From positions 1 to 39,955 of the forward strand of contig CAZVXE010000008.1 in assembly GCA_964630765.1 (NCBI GenBank): DNA of 39,955 bases. The letters run 5' to 3'. Under the pieces are notes generated by a model. It made no database searches. It saw nothing but the letters and a program-made list of their open reading frames with translations, and was not told where the DNA came from. Each line of letters starts with the position of its first letter. Within the stretch, counting starts at the first letter, position 1. The translations under genes were made by a program, and so were the position numbers. Shown piece by piece: positions 32,047 through 39,528 of this stretch. This DNA comes from Methanofastidiosum sp964630765. Its GTDB lineage: Archaea > Methanobacteriota_B > Thermococci > Methanofastidiosales > Methanofastidiosaceae.

Positions 32047-32070
32047 TAACGTTAATATATATAAATGTTA
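32047..32070 (-). promoter_or_regulatory. Palindromic TATA region, candidate operator of the HTH gene
   Basis: This 24-base sequence pairs with itself at 10 of 12 positions. The outer half-sites are TAAC and GTTA, and the centre is TATATATA, which also serves as the TATA box of the minus-strand HTH gene (ATG at 32024). A protein bound here would block TBP. Confidence 0.5.
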
Positions 32071-32346
32071 CTACTATCAGTATTCAAAAAAATTGATTTA
32101 ATTTAAAGCACTACTAAAAATATTCCTGTTTATTGAATTTTAATTCTTATACTAATGATAAATAAGATTTAAAGTCAAGATTGATTAATTATATATTATT
32201 AGTAATTATATTATATAATAACTATCGGTTATATTATAGTATTCTTATTAATTATATAAGTTAAAGTTCAACCATATTGACTATAGGTATTAATATCCAT
32301 AATTAAAAATATTTATTAAATTATTATAAATCAATAAGTAGAAAGA
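32071..32346. other. Very AT-rich intergenic stretch
   Basis: No ORF of note on either strand. It contains a 12-base direct repeat, ATTAATTATATA, at 32184-32195 and 32247-32258, and a small hairpin ATAAC-TATCG-GTTAT between them. No origin-recognition box or orc1/cdc6 gene was seen. It lies between two divergent promoters. Confidence 0.45.
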
Positions 32347-32355
32347 TTTATATAC
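32347..32355 (+). promoter_or_regulatory. TATA box of the 36-residue membrane-protein gene
   Basis: TTTATATAC is a consensus TATA about 35-43 bases before ATG 32390. It predicts a transcript start near 32376 and a leader of about 14 bases containing an SD-like GGCGAT. Confidence 0.55.
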
Positions 32356-32389
32356 TATTGTATTACAATATTAAATAAAGGCGATAAAA

Positions 32390-32500
32390 ATGAAAAAGAA
32401 GTCCAAATCCATTATGCCATTAGCTGTAATGATCCCAATAATAATCCTAGATATACTATTTAGAGGAGAAAAGTCGAGTTCATCTAGATTTGTATACTAA
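32390..32500 (+). CDS. 36-residue single-pass membrane protein, unannotated type
   Basis: The ORF starts MKKKSKS, has a hydrophobic helix (about residues 8-24, IMPLAVMIPIIILDILF) and ends with a short polar tail SSSSRFVY. A consensus TATA box and an SD-like GGCGAT lie at proper distances, which makes chance unlikely although the ORF is short. The lysine-rich start suggests the N-terminus stays in the cytosol. The last 4 bases overlap the stop of the convergent UPF0179 gene. No family is recognised. Confidence 0.5.
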   Translation: MKKKSKSIMPLAVMIPIIILDILFRGEKSSSSRFVY

Positions 32501-32925
32501 TCTTTTCTTTTCAGGGTTACCCTTAAGATATTATTGTTTAATGGACATTCTATTTTCTCTTTAATTCTAATAATGTGAAATTTATCGCCGATCTTTATTC
32601 CATCTGGAAAACAAAAATCGTGATATTGACACCTTTCATTACAAGAAAATGAGAATACTCCAGTTGCGCCTTCAATTGCAAATTTTTTAGGAATTGCTGC
32701 TTCAATTTGGGATTCATTTACTTCAACTATTTTAACGCCAGAATCATGAATTTTACAGGGATGTTCAATATTCCTTACAGAAGAGACTGTATATATCCTT
32801 CCAGGTTTTAGATTATCAACACACGTTTTATAGAATCTACATCCCTTACATTCATTATCCCCCTTCCCCGCTACAAAAGAAAATCCCGGTTTTGCAAGAT
32901 TTTTAGGGAGGAGGGTAAGAATCAA
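32497..32925 (-). CDS. UPF0179 family Cys-rich protein
   Basis: 142 residues. An archaeal family of unknown function, recognised from the overall pattern. Cys groups: ECKGCRFYKTC (about 25-35), HPCKIH (about 55-60), FSCNERCQYHDFCFPDG (about 93-109) and ECPLN near 127. The arrangement looks like two zinc or Fe-S sites. No membrane helix. Its ATG overlaps the stop of egsA by 4 bases, so it is translated with egsA. A functional link to lipid synthesis is only positional. Confidence 0.75.
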   Translation of the reverse strand: MILTLLPKNLAKPGFSFVAGKGDNECKGCRFYKTCVDNLKPGRIYTVSSVRNIEHPCKIHDSGVKIVEVNESQIEAAIPKKFAIEGATGVFSFSCNERCQYHDFCFPDGIKIGDKFHIIRIKEKIECPLNNNILRVTLKRKD

Positions 32926-33962
32926 TCTATTACCCCCGTAACTTTAGCAAGTTTAGTAGCGGCCCTCTCTGTAAGACCACTCTCTCCGAGTATTGTATAT
33001 CTATCTCTAATTTTATGTGCCATTGTGAGTGCTTTTATTAATTCTATATCGGTGACTCCAAGTTCTTCAGCAGTTGTAGGGGCTTTTAACTTTTCAAGCG
33101 CTTCCTTTATTGTTTTATACTTGTCTTCTCTGTGCAGATACATAGTCATTATAGAACCAACTCCGCACTGTTCCCCGTGCATTGCAGGTTTTTCCGCAAT
33201 CATATCAAGTGCGTGTGCAAATGCATGTTCCGCACCCGAAGCAGGTCTAGAAGAACCCGCTATACTCATAGCGACTCCTGAAGAGATAAGTCCTTTCAGG
33301 ACTTTTCTGGAAGATTCTTCCAATCCTTCTTTTATTACATCAGCATTGTCAATCGTCACCTTGGCACTCATAGATGACAAAGATGCTGCATGCTCACTGT
33401 AATATTCACCTTTTAATTTATGTGCAAGTTGCCAATCTAAAACAGCCGTATAATTGGATATCAGATCCGCACATCCAGAAGCCAAGAATCTATATGGAGC
33501 TTGGGACACTATCTTAGTATCCGCTATTATTGCAATAGGGGGCTGCGCCTCTATTGACAATTTTTTTTCACCATCCTTAATAGATGCTCTAGAAGAAGCT
33601 ATCCCGTCATGAGATGCAACTGTTGGATAACTAATAAAAGGAATAGAAATATTAAAGGACGCCAATTTCCCAACGTCTATAACTGACCCTCCACCTATTG
33701 AAACAACTATATCATATCTTCCTTTTTTCAAAATATCTGCAATTGAATGTACTTCGGCCATTGAAGCAGATTTAACTTCATAATGATCACAGTTCAAATC
33801 ATCAGATACTTTTTTCCCAACAATCTCTCTTGTTATTGTGTCATCGAGAACAACGGGGTTTTTATATCCTAATTTCTCAACTGTTGTTTTAACTGAGCCC
33901 CATAGGTCTGAGCCCATTACAACCATTCTTGAAAGATTAATGATATGAATAGGATTTTCCAT
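32922..33962 (-). CDS. egsA: Glycerol-1-phosphate dehydrogenase [NAD(P)+]
   Basis: 346 residues. It reduces dihydroxyacetone phosphate to sn-glycerol-1-phosphate, setting the archaeal lipid stereochemistry. NAD-binding GGGSVIDVGKLA is near residues 92-103 and SYPTVASHDGIASSRAS near 110-126. The zinc site includes GAEHAFAHALD and HGEQCGVGS (about 231-255). Length is typical. The product feeds GGGP synthase, encoded at 13287-14021. A TATA-like run lies in the 38-base gap to DUF63, so it may have its own leaderless promoter. Confidence 0.93.
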   Translation of the reverse strand: MENPIHIINLSRMVVMGSDLWGSVKTTVEKLGYKNPVVLDDTITREIVGKKVSDDLNCDHYEVKSASMAEVHSIADILKKGRYDIVVSIGGGSVIDVGKLASFNISIPFISYPTVASHDGIASSRASIKDGEKKLSIEAQPPIAIIADTKIVSQAPYRFLASGCADLISNYTAVLDWQLAHKLKGEYYSEHAASLSSMSAKVTIDNADVIKEGLEESSRKVLKGLISSGVAMSIAGSSRPASGAEHAFAHALDMIAEKPAMHGEQCGVGSIMTMYLHREDKYKTIKEALEKLKAPTTAEELGVTDIELIKALTMAHKIRDRYTILGESGLTERAATKLAKVTGVID

Positions 33963-34000
33963 AAAAATAAGTGTTTTATACTATTAATAAGTCTTTTGAA

Positions 34001-34825
34001 TCAAAAAAGGGAGGGTAATAATGTATTTCTAAACCCTGGTCCGAATCCAAGTATGAAAACTAGTACTTTTATTGAAAGGTAAAAATTATGCATCATCAAT
34101 GTTGTAATCTTAAATTTATATTTAAATATAGTAACTTCCTTTTCCTTAAAGTTTTTTCTCTCTTCTTTGTATAGAGTATCAAGAAGATAGATCACTACGA
34201 GAATTAATATTAATTTTAAGGGTATCATAATTAAAGCAGTACCAGTGAGATTTATCAAAAAAAGAGGTAACAAGTGTTCTTCTCCAAATCCATAATAATC
34301 AATAGCAATGAATGTGGCACACCCGTCGAGTAAATGCCCAAATAGTATTGCAGTATTTTCAAACTCTCTAATAGATTTGTAAAATAAAGGTGATATTAGG
34401 TATACTGCCAACGTGATTCCAGCAGCCATTAAAAGAGGAACTATAATCCTCAACGGATAGTTAAAAAAAGGAATTAGATTAGCTAAAAAATAAATCGCAC
34501 CTATAATCCCAACAACAAATGGAAGTTTCCAATAGGATATAATATTTCTCTTTTCAAGTTGAAATCCAATTAATATCATAGTAAATGCGAGAACGAACGC
34601 AACTATGTATACCCCAGGTGTAATATTCCAAAGTTTTGATCTCTCATAAAATCCGACATCTGCCAAGACCCTTATGGCTATGGCCATTATCATATAAGGA
34701 GAGATTGCAATTATGAAGGTTTTATCAATTTTTATTTTATTGAAAAGAAATTTCAATGCAAGAGCCAACAGAACAAGAAGAATTCCTATGTATATAACAT
34801 AGTCTTGAGGCTGGTATACTCCCAT
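34001..34825 (-). CDS. DUF63 family membrane protein
   Basis: 274 residues with about eight membrane helices. The archaeal DUF63 family is recognised from conserved polar residues inside helices: RVLADVGFYERSKLWNITPG (about 51-70) and GHLLDGCATFIAIDYYGFGEEH (about 160-181). The function is unknown; conserved Asp, His and Glu in or near the membrane suggest an enzyme or transporter. An AAAGC TTTTTAAT element about 25 bases upstream could be its own promoter. Neighbours are egsA and the MutS-like ATPase. Confidence 0.82.
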   Translation of the reverse strand: MGVYQPQDYVIYIGILLVLLALALKFLFNKIKIDKTFIIAISPYMIMAIAIRVLADVGFYERSKLWNITPGVYIVAFVLAFTMILIGFQLEKRNIISYWKLPFVVGIIGAIYFLANLIPFFNYPLRIIVPLLMAAGITLAVYLISPLFYKSIREFENTAILFGHLLDGCATFIAIDYYGFGEEHLLPLFLINLTGTALIMIPLKLILILVVIYLLDTLYKEERKNFKEKEVTIFKYKFKITTLMMHNFYLSIKVLVFILGFGPGFRNTLLPSLF

Positions 34826-34856
34826 ACAAAGACACGAGACATTTAATTAAAAAGCT

Positions 34857-36947
34857 TTATGGTTTTTTCCTTAGTATATCAACCATCTTTTGGTATATTT
34901 CTTTTTCTTTCCCTTCAGTTGTTTTGGAAAGCCTTTCGACAATTAGTTCGGGAGTGCTTTTTCCGGCCCTATAGAAGACTGGCTGTCTATCAACAATCAA
35001 CTCTAATGACTCGTCCAATCCCTTTGCTTCTATACCATCTACTCTCATATCTTCTGGCAACTTACCTTCTATCAATTTAATAGAAGAAATTATATCTTCA
35101 CCAAGATGCGTAACTATAACACACAAAGTATTAGAATTTCTCAAAAAATTTAGAAATGTTCCTATAATTCTAGCTGCAGAGCCAGGTTCTGTAATGGCTT
35201 CCAGTTCATCCACAAGCAACAATCTCTTTTTTTCTTCAATTGCAAGTGGTACGAGTCTTTTTAGACTTGTTTCAAATGCCCCTCTTGACTCTCCTCTGTG
35301 TTTAGATAAGAATCCAATTTCATCAAAGATTGAGGCATATGAATCTTCGGCAGGAACTAAGAATCCCATTTGAAAAAGAATCTGAATGGCAAGTGCAAGT
35401 TTCAAAAGAGTAGTCTTACCACCCGAGTTGGCACCTGTTAATATAATAACATTTTCATTTCCAGCCATAGTGTCATTTGTAGTTCCAATCTTATAATTAA
35501 TAGGAACAGCATTTTGAATTAAAACATTTTTACCATTTCTAAAACTTAATCCTTTTTCAGATATTTTTGGCATCAAAAGATTCTTTTCAACAGCAAATCT
35601 CCCCATAGCCACAAAGAAATCAATGTCGTAACATTCCTCAACTCTCTGGTTTAAAAAATCCCATAATTCTGATATATCCATCATTTCTTTTTTTATTTCG
35701 AATTCCCTTTTGGACATTTCTTTTCTGATATTTTCTTTGATTTCGAATAGTTCATTTCTGTTTGCCTCTATTGGGAAAGATACTTCTTCAGGGAATAATT
35801 CTGAAACATCTAAACCTGTTTTTATGTTCAAGCTATCTACAGATTCCTTGACTATTTTTCTATATGCATCTTCAAGCTGTTTTGGGATATAAGACTGAAA
35901 AGCTTTCAAAGGGTCCGAATGTTTTATGTCTGAAAGCATTGATAATATGTCCTTACCAGCTATACCAATATCCTGACTTTCAATTATTTTAGAAAATCTT
36001 TCATTGATATCCTTCTCTATTGCTTTAACCATTTCCTCTAGATTTAGTGCTTCCTTTAGCTTATTTAGCCTCTCATCTGGAAAATTTCCTTTAGAAAAGG
36101 AGTCTACCCTATCCGATATCTTTTGGAGTTTTTGAACATAATCGGATAATTTTGCACCGTCGTCAGCAGCTATGCCCCGGCTATTTTTAATCTCAAAAAG
36201 AACTTTATACATATCAAGTATCAGCTTTATTTTTTGAGAATTCTCAATGAAGCGTTCAATGAATAGCTCAGGGACTATATCTCGGATAGAGAAATCATCG
36301 ATATTGATTGAAAAATCAGATATTTCAGAAAGTGTGTCATAAAGAGCTGAATTTTTGCCATACAAGTAAAATATCAAGGGATAATCATCTCTGATACCTC
36401 TTGCCTCATGAGGCGATGCAAGATAAATAGAATCATAGTATTCTGATTTTGTCTTAGTTGACAGTTCTTCGTCATCTGTTATTAAAACTCTGTCTCTAAA
36501 TTTTTTGAGAGAAGGAATTTTCAAGTCCGATATACCGTCCAAATATTCTAATATCTTATTAATTTCTTCTTGGGTTAGGCCTTCTACAAATTTTTTTGCC
36601 TTGTAACAGTAATTTAATCTCTTTAAAATCAATTCCTTATCTCTAAGGGGCATATAAAGGTAGAATCTATTTCTTGACCTCTCTGTTTTTGGGTATGAAA
36701 CTAGGGTGGATACTATCTCTTCGTATATCTCCCAAGCATCCCCAAAAAGAACTTCTTCATACTTTTTACCAGTAATATCTTCAAATGTTTCTTTTTGAAT
36801 CTGTAATATCTTCTTTTTACCAAATCCAGGGATCTTTAATAGCTTTTCAAGTTCTAGTTTTTCTATTATGCTTTTTAATTCGTCTTCTGAATAGTATTCC
36901 AAAGCCTTTTCAAGACCTTTTTCTCCTAAGATTTGGCAAATATCCAT
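34857..36947 (-). CDS. MutS-family ATPase with N-terminal helix-hairpin-helix
   Basis: 696 residues. An HhH motif (LLKIPGFGKKKILQIQKE, about 35-52) precedes a long helical core/lever region (about 150-450) and a MutS ATPase domain: Walker A GANSGGKTTLLKLA (about 500-513), LLLVDELEAITEPGSAA with Walker B (about 573-590) and CVIVTHLGED (about 607-616). It has no mismatch-recognition domain I and no C-terminal Smr nuclease, so it is not classic MutS or MutS2. It likely acts on branched or recombining DNA. Its start overlaps the gamma-carbonic anhydrase stop by 1 base. Confidence 0.82.
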   Translation of the reverse strand: MDICQILGEKGLEKALEYYSEDELKSIIEKLELEKLLKIPGFGKKKILQIQKETFEDITGKKYEEVLFGDAWEIYEEIVSTLVSYPKTERSRNRFYLYMPLRDKELILKRLNYCYKAKKFVEGLTQEEINKILEYLDGISDLKIPSLKKFRDRVLITDDEELSTKTKSEYYDSIYLASPHEARGIRDDYPLIFYLYGKNSALYDTLSEISDFSINIDDFSIRDIVPELFIERFIENSQKIKLILDMYKVLFEIKNSRGIAADDGAKLSDYVQKLQKISDRVDSFSKGNFPDERLNKLKEALNLEEMVKAIEKDINERFSKIIESQDIGIAGKDILSMLSDIKHSDPLKAFQSYIPKQLEDAYRKIVKESVDSLNIKTGLDVSELFPEEVSFPIEANRNELFEIKENIRKEMSKREFEIKKEMMDISELWDFLNQRVEECYDIDFFVAMGRFAVEKNLLMPKISEKGLSFRNGKNVLIQNAVPINYKIGTTNDTMAGNENVIILTGANSGGKTTLLKLALAIQILFQMGFLVPAEDSYASIFDEIGFLSKHRGESRGAFETSLKRLVPLAIEEKKRLLLVDELEAITEPGSAARIIGTFLNFLRNSNTLCVIVTHLGEDIISSIKLIEGKLPEDMRVDGIEAKGLDESLELIVDRQPVFYRAGKSTPELIVERLSKTTEGKEKEIYQKMVDILRKKP

Positions 36948-37495
36948 TAACGTCTGTACCCCCTTGAGAATTCACAGTTTACACATAATACTTCTTCGTT
37001 GAACTTGAATAGCTCCTTAGTTGAATCTGCTAGTTTGTCTGCTTTTTCTTGGTCAGTGATTACGGCCCCGTGTGGAACTAATTTTTTATAACCAATTTTT
37101 ACCCCTACAACTATTGCACCGTGGCCTATGAAACATTCTTTTCCAATTTCTGAGCTATGAACTACTGCCCTAAATCCTACAAAAGAATTATCTCCTATTT
37201 TTGTAGGGCCATGAATTACGGCGCCATGTGCTATTGAAGTCTTTTTACCAATTTCTACAGATGTATGTTCCAACGCATGGACTATAACTCCATCCTGTAA
37301 GTTACTCTTATCTCCGATAATTATGGGAGTCCCTTCGTCTGCCCTTAAAGATACAAAAGGTGCAACATAGACTTCTTTTCCTATTCTCACATCTCCAATC
37401 ACTGAAGACATTTCATCACAAAAACTTTCTTTGTCTATATTTGGATATCTGCATTCCTTATTAAAGGAACACGTTGGATTTTCTTTTATTGCCAT
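36947..37495 (-). CDS. Gamma-class carbonic anhydrase (CamH-like)
   Basis: 182 residues from ATG MAIKENPTCSFNKEC. A left-handed beta-helix hydratase for CO2/bicarbonate. The three zinc histidines of Methanosarcina Cam can be placed in IVHALE, SIAHGAV and VIHGPTK. The active-site Glu residues in RADEGTP and HALE are present. The long acidic loop of Cam is missing, as in CamH. The upstream in-frame extension to 37600 is rejected because SD AGGTGA lies 7 bases before 37495. That SD overlaps the hypD stop, so it is translated with hypD. It has no signal peptide, unlike secreted Cam, so it should act in the cytosol. Confidence 0.83.
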   Translation of the reverse strand: MAIKENPTCSFNKECRYPNIDKESFCDEMSSVIGDVRIGKEVYVAPFVSLRADEGTPIIIGDKSNLQDGVIVHALEHTSVEIGKKTSIAHGAVIHGPTKIGDNSFVGFRAVVHSSEIGKECFIGHGAIVVGVKIGYKKLVPHGAVITDQEKADKLADSTKELFKFNEEVLCVNCEFSRGYRR

Positions 37496-37499
37496 ATCT

Positions 37500-38570
37500 T
37501 CACCTGAAAGATTTTTCGTATTTAAAGGATATATAACAAGCACCTTCTCTGGAAACCATGCATGGACCTTTAGGACTTTGTGGCGTGCATATATTTCCAA
37601 ATAATGGGCATTCTCTCGGGATTTTTTCTGCCCTTAAAACTTCCGGACAGCTGCACCCTTTCTCTTCAGGAATATCTTCTATTTCAATATTAAATTCCTT
37701 GTATGCATCTTTATTGGAAAACTCACTTTTTAAAGAGAGCCCCGATCCAGGTATTACTGGAAATCCTCTCCAGCGTATATCACAGGGTTCAAATACCTTT
37801 TCCATAAGTTTTTGGGCTTTCGTATTGCCTTCCGCCCTTACACCACGAACATACTCATTTTCAACTTCGGCTCTTCTTTCTTTAATTTGTTTTAATAAGA
37901 GATATATCCCCATAAGTATATCGTTGGGTTCAAATCCACATATTACTTGAGGAACGTGAAATTTTTTAGATATAGGCTCATATGGTTTTGTTCCGATTAT
38001 CGTAGAAACATGCCCAGGATCTATAAATCCTGAAAGATTTATTTTTCCACTGCTTAATAATAAATCCATAGCAGGAGGAACTACCCTGTGTGCCGATAAG
38101 ACATAAAAATTATCCGGAGAATTAAGAACTGCAACAGCAGTTGTGGGGCAAGTGGTCTCAAATCCAATTGCAAAATGAACTATTTTTTTATTGGGGTTGG
38201 ATATGGCAAGATTAATTGAATCATTAATACTGTACACCAGTCTAATGTCAAGCCCAGATGCTTTTGCATCTGACAAAGAACGTTTAGATGGTACCCTTAT
38301 CATGTCACCATAAGTTGTTACTATGGCCCCTTTCTCGGCAACTTTGACAGCTGCTTCAATTTCACCTTGTGTTGTTACGCAAACTGGACATCCTGGGCCA
38401 GAAACGACTTGAACATTTTCTGGTAACATCGCTCTAATACCGTAATGAGTAATCACATGCTCATGTGTTCCACAAACGTGACACAGTTTTATTTCGCCTA
38501 AATCCTTAGAAAATTCAAATATTTTTCTTATTATTGCATCTGAAGCATTCCGGTCTTTATATAAATCCAC
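37500..38570 (-). CDS. hypD: Hydrogenase maturation protein HypD
   Basis: 356 residues. With HypC it builds the Fe(CN)2CO unit of [NiFe] hydrogenases in the cytosol. Motifs: CHVCGTHEHVITHYGIR (about 34-50), SGPGCPVCVTT (about 62-72), AIGFETTCPTTA (about 141-152) and CGFEPNDI (about 215-222). The 4Fe-4S and redox Cys are in GCSCPEVLRAE...CPLFGNICTPQSPKGPCMVS near the end. Length is normal. The start overlaps the hypC stop by 1 base. It stops with TGA, which confirms that TGA is a genuine stop codon in this genome. Confidence 0.94.
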   Translation of the reverse strand: MDLYKDRNASDAIIRKIFEFSKDLGEIKLCHVCGTHEHVITHYGIRAMLPENVQVVSGPGCPVCVTTQGEIEAAVKVAEKGAIVTTYGDMIRVPSKRSLSDAKASGLDIRLVYSINDSINLAISNPNKKIVHFAIGFETTCPTTAVAVLNSPDNFYVLSAHRVVPPAMDLLLSSGKINLSGFIDPGHVSTIIGTKPYEPISKKFHVPQVICGFEPNDILMGIYLLLKQIKERRAEVENEYVRGVRAEGNTKAQKLMEKVFEPCDIRWRGFPVIPGSGLSLKSEFSNKDAYKEFNIEIEDIPEEKGCSCPEVLRAEKIPRECPLFGNICTPQSPKGPCMVSREGACYISFKYEKSFR

Positions 38571-38794
38571 TAAAAATCCTCCTGAACTTTTAGGAGTTCT
38601 TTCCAGATCTCCAAGGATTCCAGGGCTTCTTTCTCATCCATTTTTTCAATTGCAAATCCGGTATGGACAATTACATAATCACCAACTTTAACATCGACAA
38701 GGTCCAATCTTACCTCTCGTTTAACTCCGTTGAAATCAACTATTCCGACGCTGTCTTTTATTTCAATAACTTTACCTGGAACTGCAAGACACAT
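38570..38794 (-). CDS. hypC: Hydrogenase maturation chaperone HypC
   Basis: 74 residues. A small OB-fold chaperone that carries the Fe(CN)2CO unit with HypD to the hydrogenase large subunit. The mature protein needs Cys as its second residue, which fixes the start at ATG 38794 (MCLAVPGKVIEI). The GTG three codons upstream overlaps SD GGGAGTGA. Typical FNGVKREVRLDLV and GDYVIVHTGFAIEKMD motifs follow. A TATA (TTTATAAACTC, 38835-38845, minus strand) starts the operon with hypD, carbonic anhydrase and the MutS-like gene. Confidence 0.93.
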   Translation of the reverse strand: MCLAVPGKVIEIKDSVGIVDFNGVKREVRLDLVDVKVGDYVIVHTGFAIEKMDEKEALESLEIWKELLKVQEDF

Positions 38795-38834
38795 GATTTT
38801 CACTCCCTATGAACATTTAAAAACGTATGTTTAA

Positions 38835-38845
38835 GAGTTTATAAA
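38835..38845 (-). promoter_or_regulatory. TATA box of the hypC-hypD operon
   Basis: The minus strand reads TTTATAAACTC about 41-51 bases before the hypC ATG. The predicted transcript start is near 38812, leaving a short leader with SD GGGAGTGA. Confidence 0.5.
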
Positions 38846-38905
38846 ATAACATAAGCTATTATATACACGTAAATTGGTATTAATATTTAATTAATAATGA
38901 ATAAT

Positions 38906-38917
38906 GATATATAAAAG
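38906..38917 (+). promoter_or_regulatory. TATA box of the rhodanese gene
   Basis: GATATATAAAAG lies about 43-54 bases before ATG 38960. The leader of about 25 bases includes the strong SD AAGGAGGG. Confidence 0.5.
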
Positions 38918-38959
38918 AAATATATATTAATATAGGTATAAATTTTAAGGAGGGCTTAA

Positions 38960-39364
38960 ATGAAAAAATTTTTTATATTATTATTTGCTGTTTTAGTGGC
39001 AGTTGCTTTGAGTGGATGTGCTGAACAAACACAAAATGGTACTCAAAAGACAAATAACTACATAAACGTAAATGCTACAAAGGCTAAAGAATTAATTGAT
39101 ACGACAAAAGACCTTGTGATTATTGATGTATCTACATCTTATGAAGCTGGACATTTACCTGGTGCAATTAATATTCCAATATCACAACTTGAATCAAGAT
39201 TGTCTCAACTAGATAAATCAAAACCTTATTTAGTATATTGTCATGGAGACGGCCCAAGTATTCAAGGGGCGGAACTTTTAGCCAAAAATGGATTTAGCCC
39301 CGTATATAGATTAGAAGGAAATTATGCGGCCTGGGTTAACTCCGGATATCCAATAGAAAAATAA
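38960..39364 (+). CDS. Rhodanese-domain lipoprotein
   Basis: 134 residues. A lipoprotein signal peptide ends in the lipobox LSGC (Cys 20). A polar linker (about 21-37) follows, then one rhodanese domain (about 38-133) with IIDVSTSYEAGHLPGAINIP and the active-site loop YCHGDGPS (catalytic Cys 94). It should be tethered on the outer face of the cytoplasmic membrane and act on sulfane sulfur or as a persulfide carrier. SD AAGGAGGG lies 5-6 bases before ATG. A T-rich terminator follows (39371-39393). The gene is next to a peroxiredoxin, which hints at a sulfur/oxidant defence setting. Confidence 0.85.
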   Translation: MKKFFILLFAVLVAVALSGCAEQTQNGTQKTNNYINVNATKAKELIDTTKDLVIIDVSTSYEAGHLPGAINIPISQLESRLSQLDKSKPYLVYCHGDGPSIQGAELLAKNGFSPVYRLEGNYAAWVNSGYPIEK

Positions 39365-39370
39365 TTACTA

Positions 39371-39393
39371 TTTTTAATTTAATTTTTATTTAA
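39371..39393 (+). terminator. T-rich terminator after the rhodanese gene
   Basis: TTTTTAATTTAATTTTTATTT follows the rhodanese stop within about 10 bases and fits an archaeal T-tract terminator. Confidence 0.4.
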
Positions 39394-39465
39394 TATTCAT
39401 TATTACATAAAAACTAATATTCTTTAAACTATTTATCTTTAAGATTATATTTCAAAACGTATAAA

Positions 39466-39478
39466 GTTATATATATTC
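39466..39478 (+). promoter_or_regulatory. TATA box of the peroxiredoxin gene
   Basis: GTTATATATATTC lies 51-63 bases before ATG 39529. The transcript start would be near 39495, giving a leader of about 34 bases with SD GGTGA. Confidence 0.45.
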
Positions 39479-39528
39479 AATTCCCAATAGATACAGCAAC
39501 ATAAAAAAAATGTTGAGTTGGTGAATAA

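Noticed and set aside
32071..32346. Replication origin in the AT-rich gap
   Set aside because: No ORB-like repeats, no orc1/cdc6 neighbour, and only weak direct repeats expected in AT-rich DNA.
36947..37600. Longer gamma-carbonic anhydrase start at 37600
   Set aside because: The extra 35 residues overlap hypD in another frame, and an SD precedes ATG 37495.
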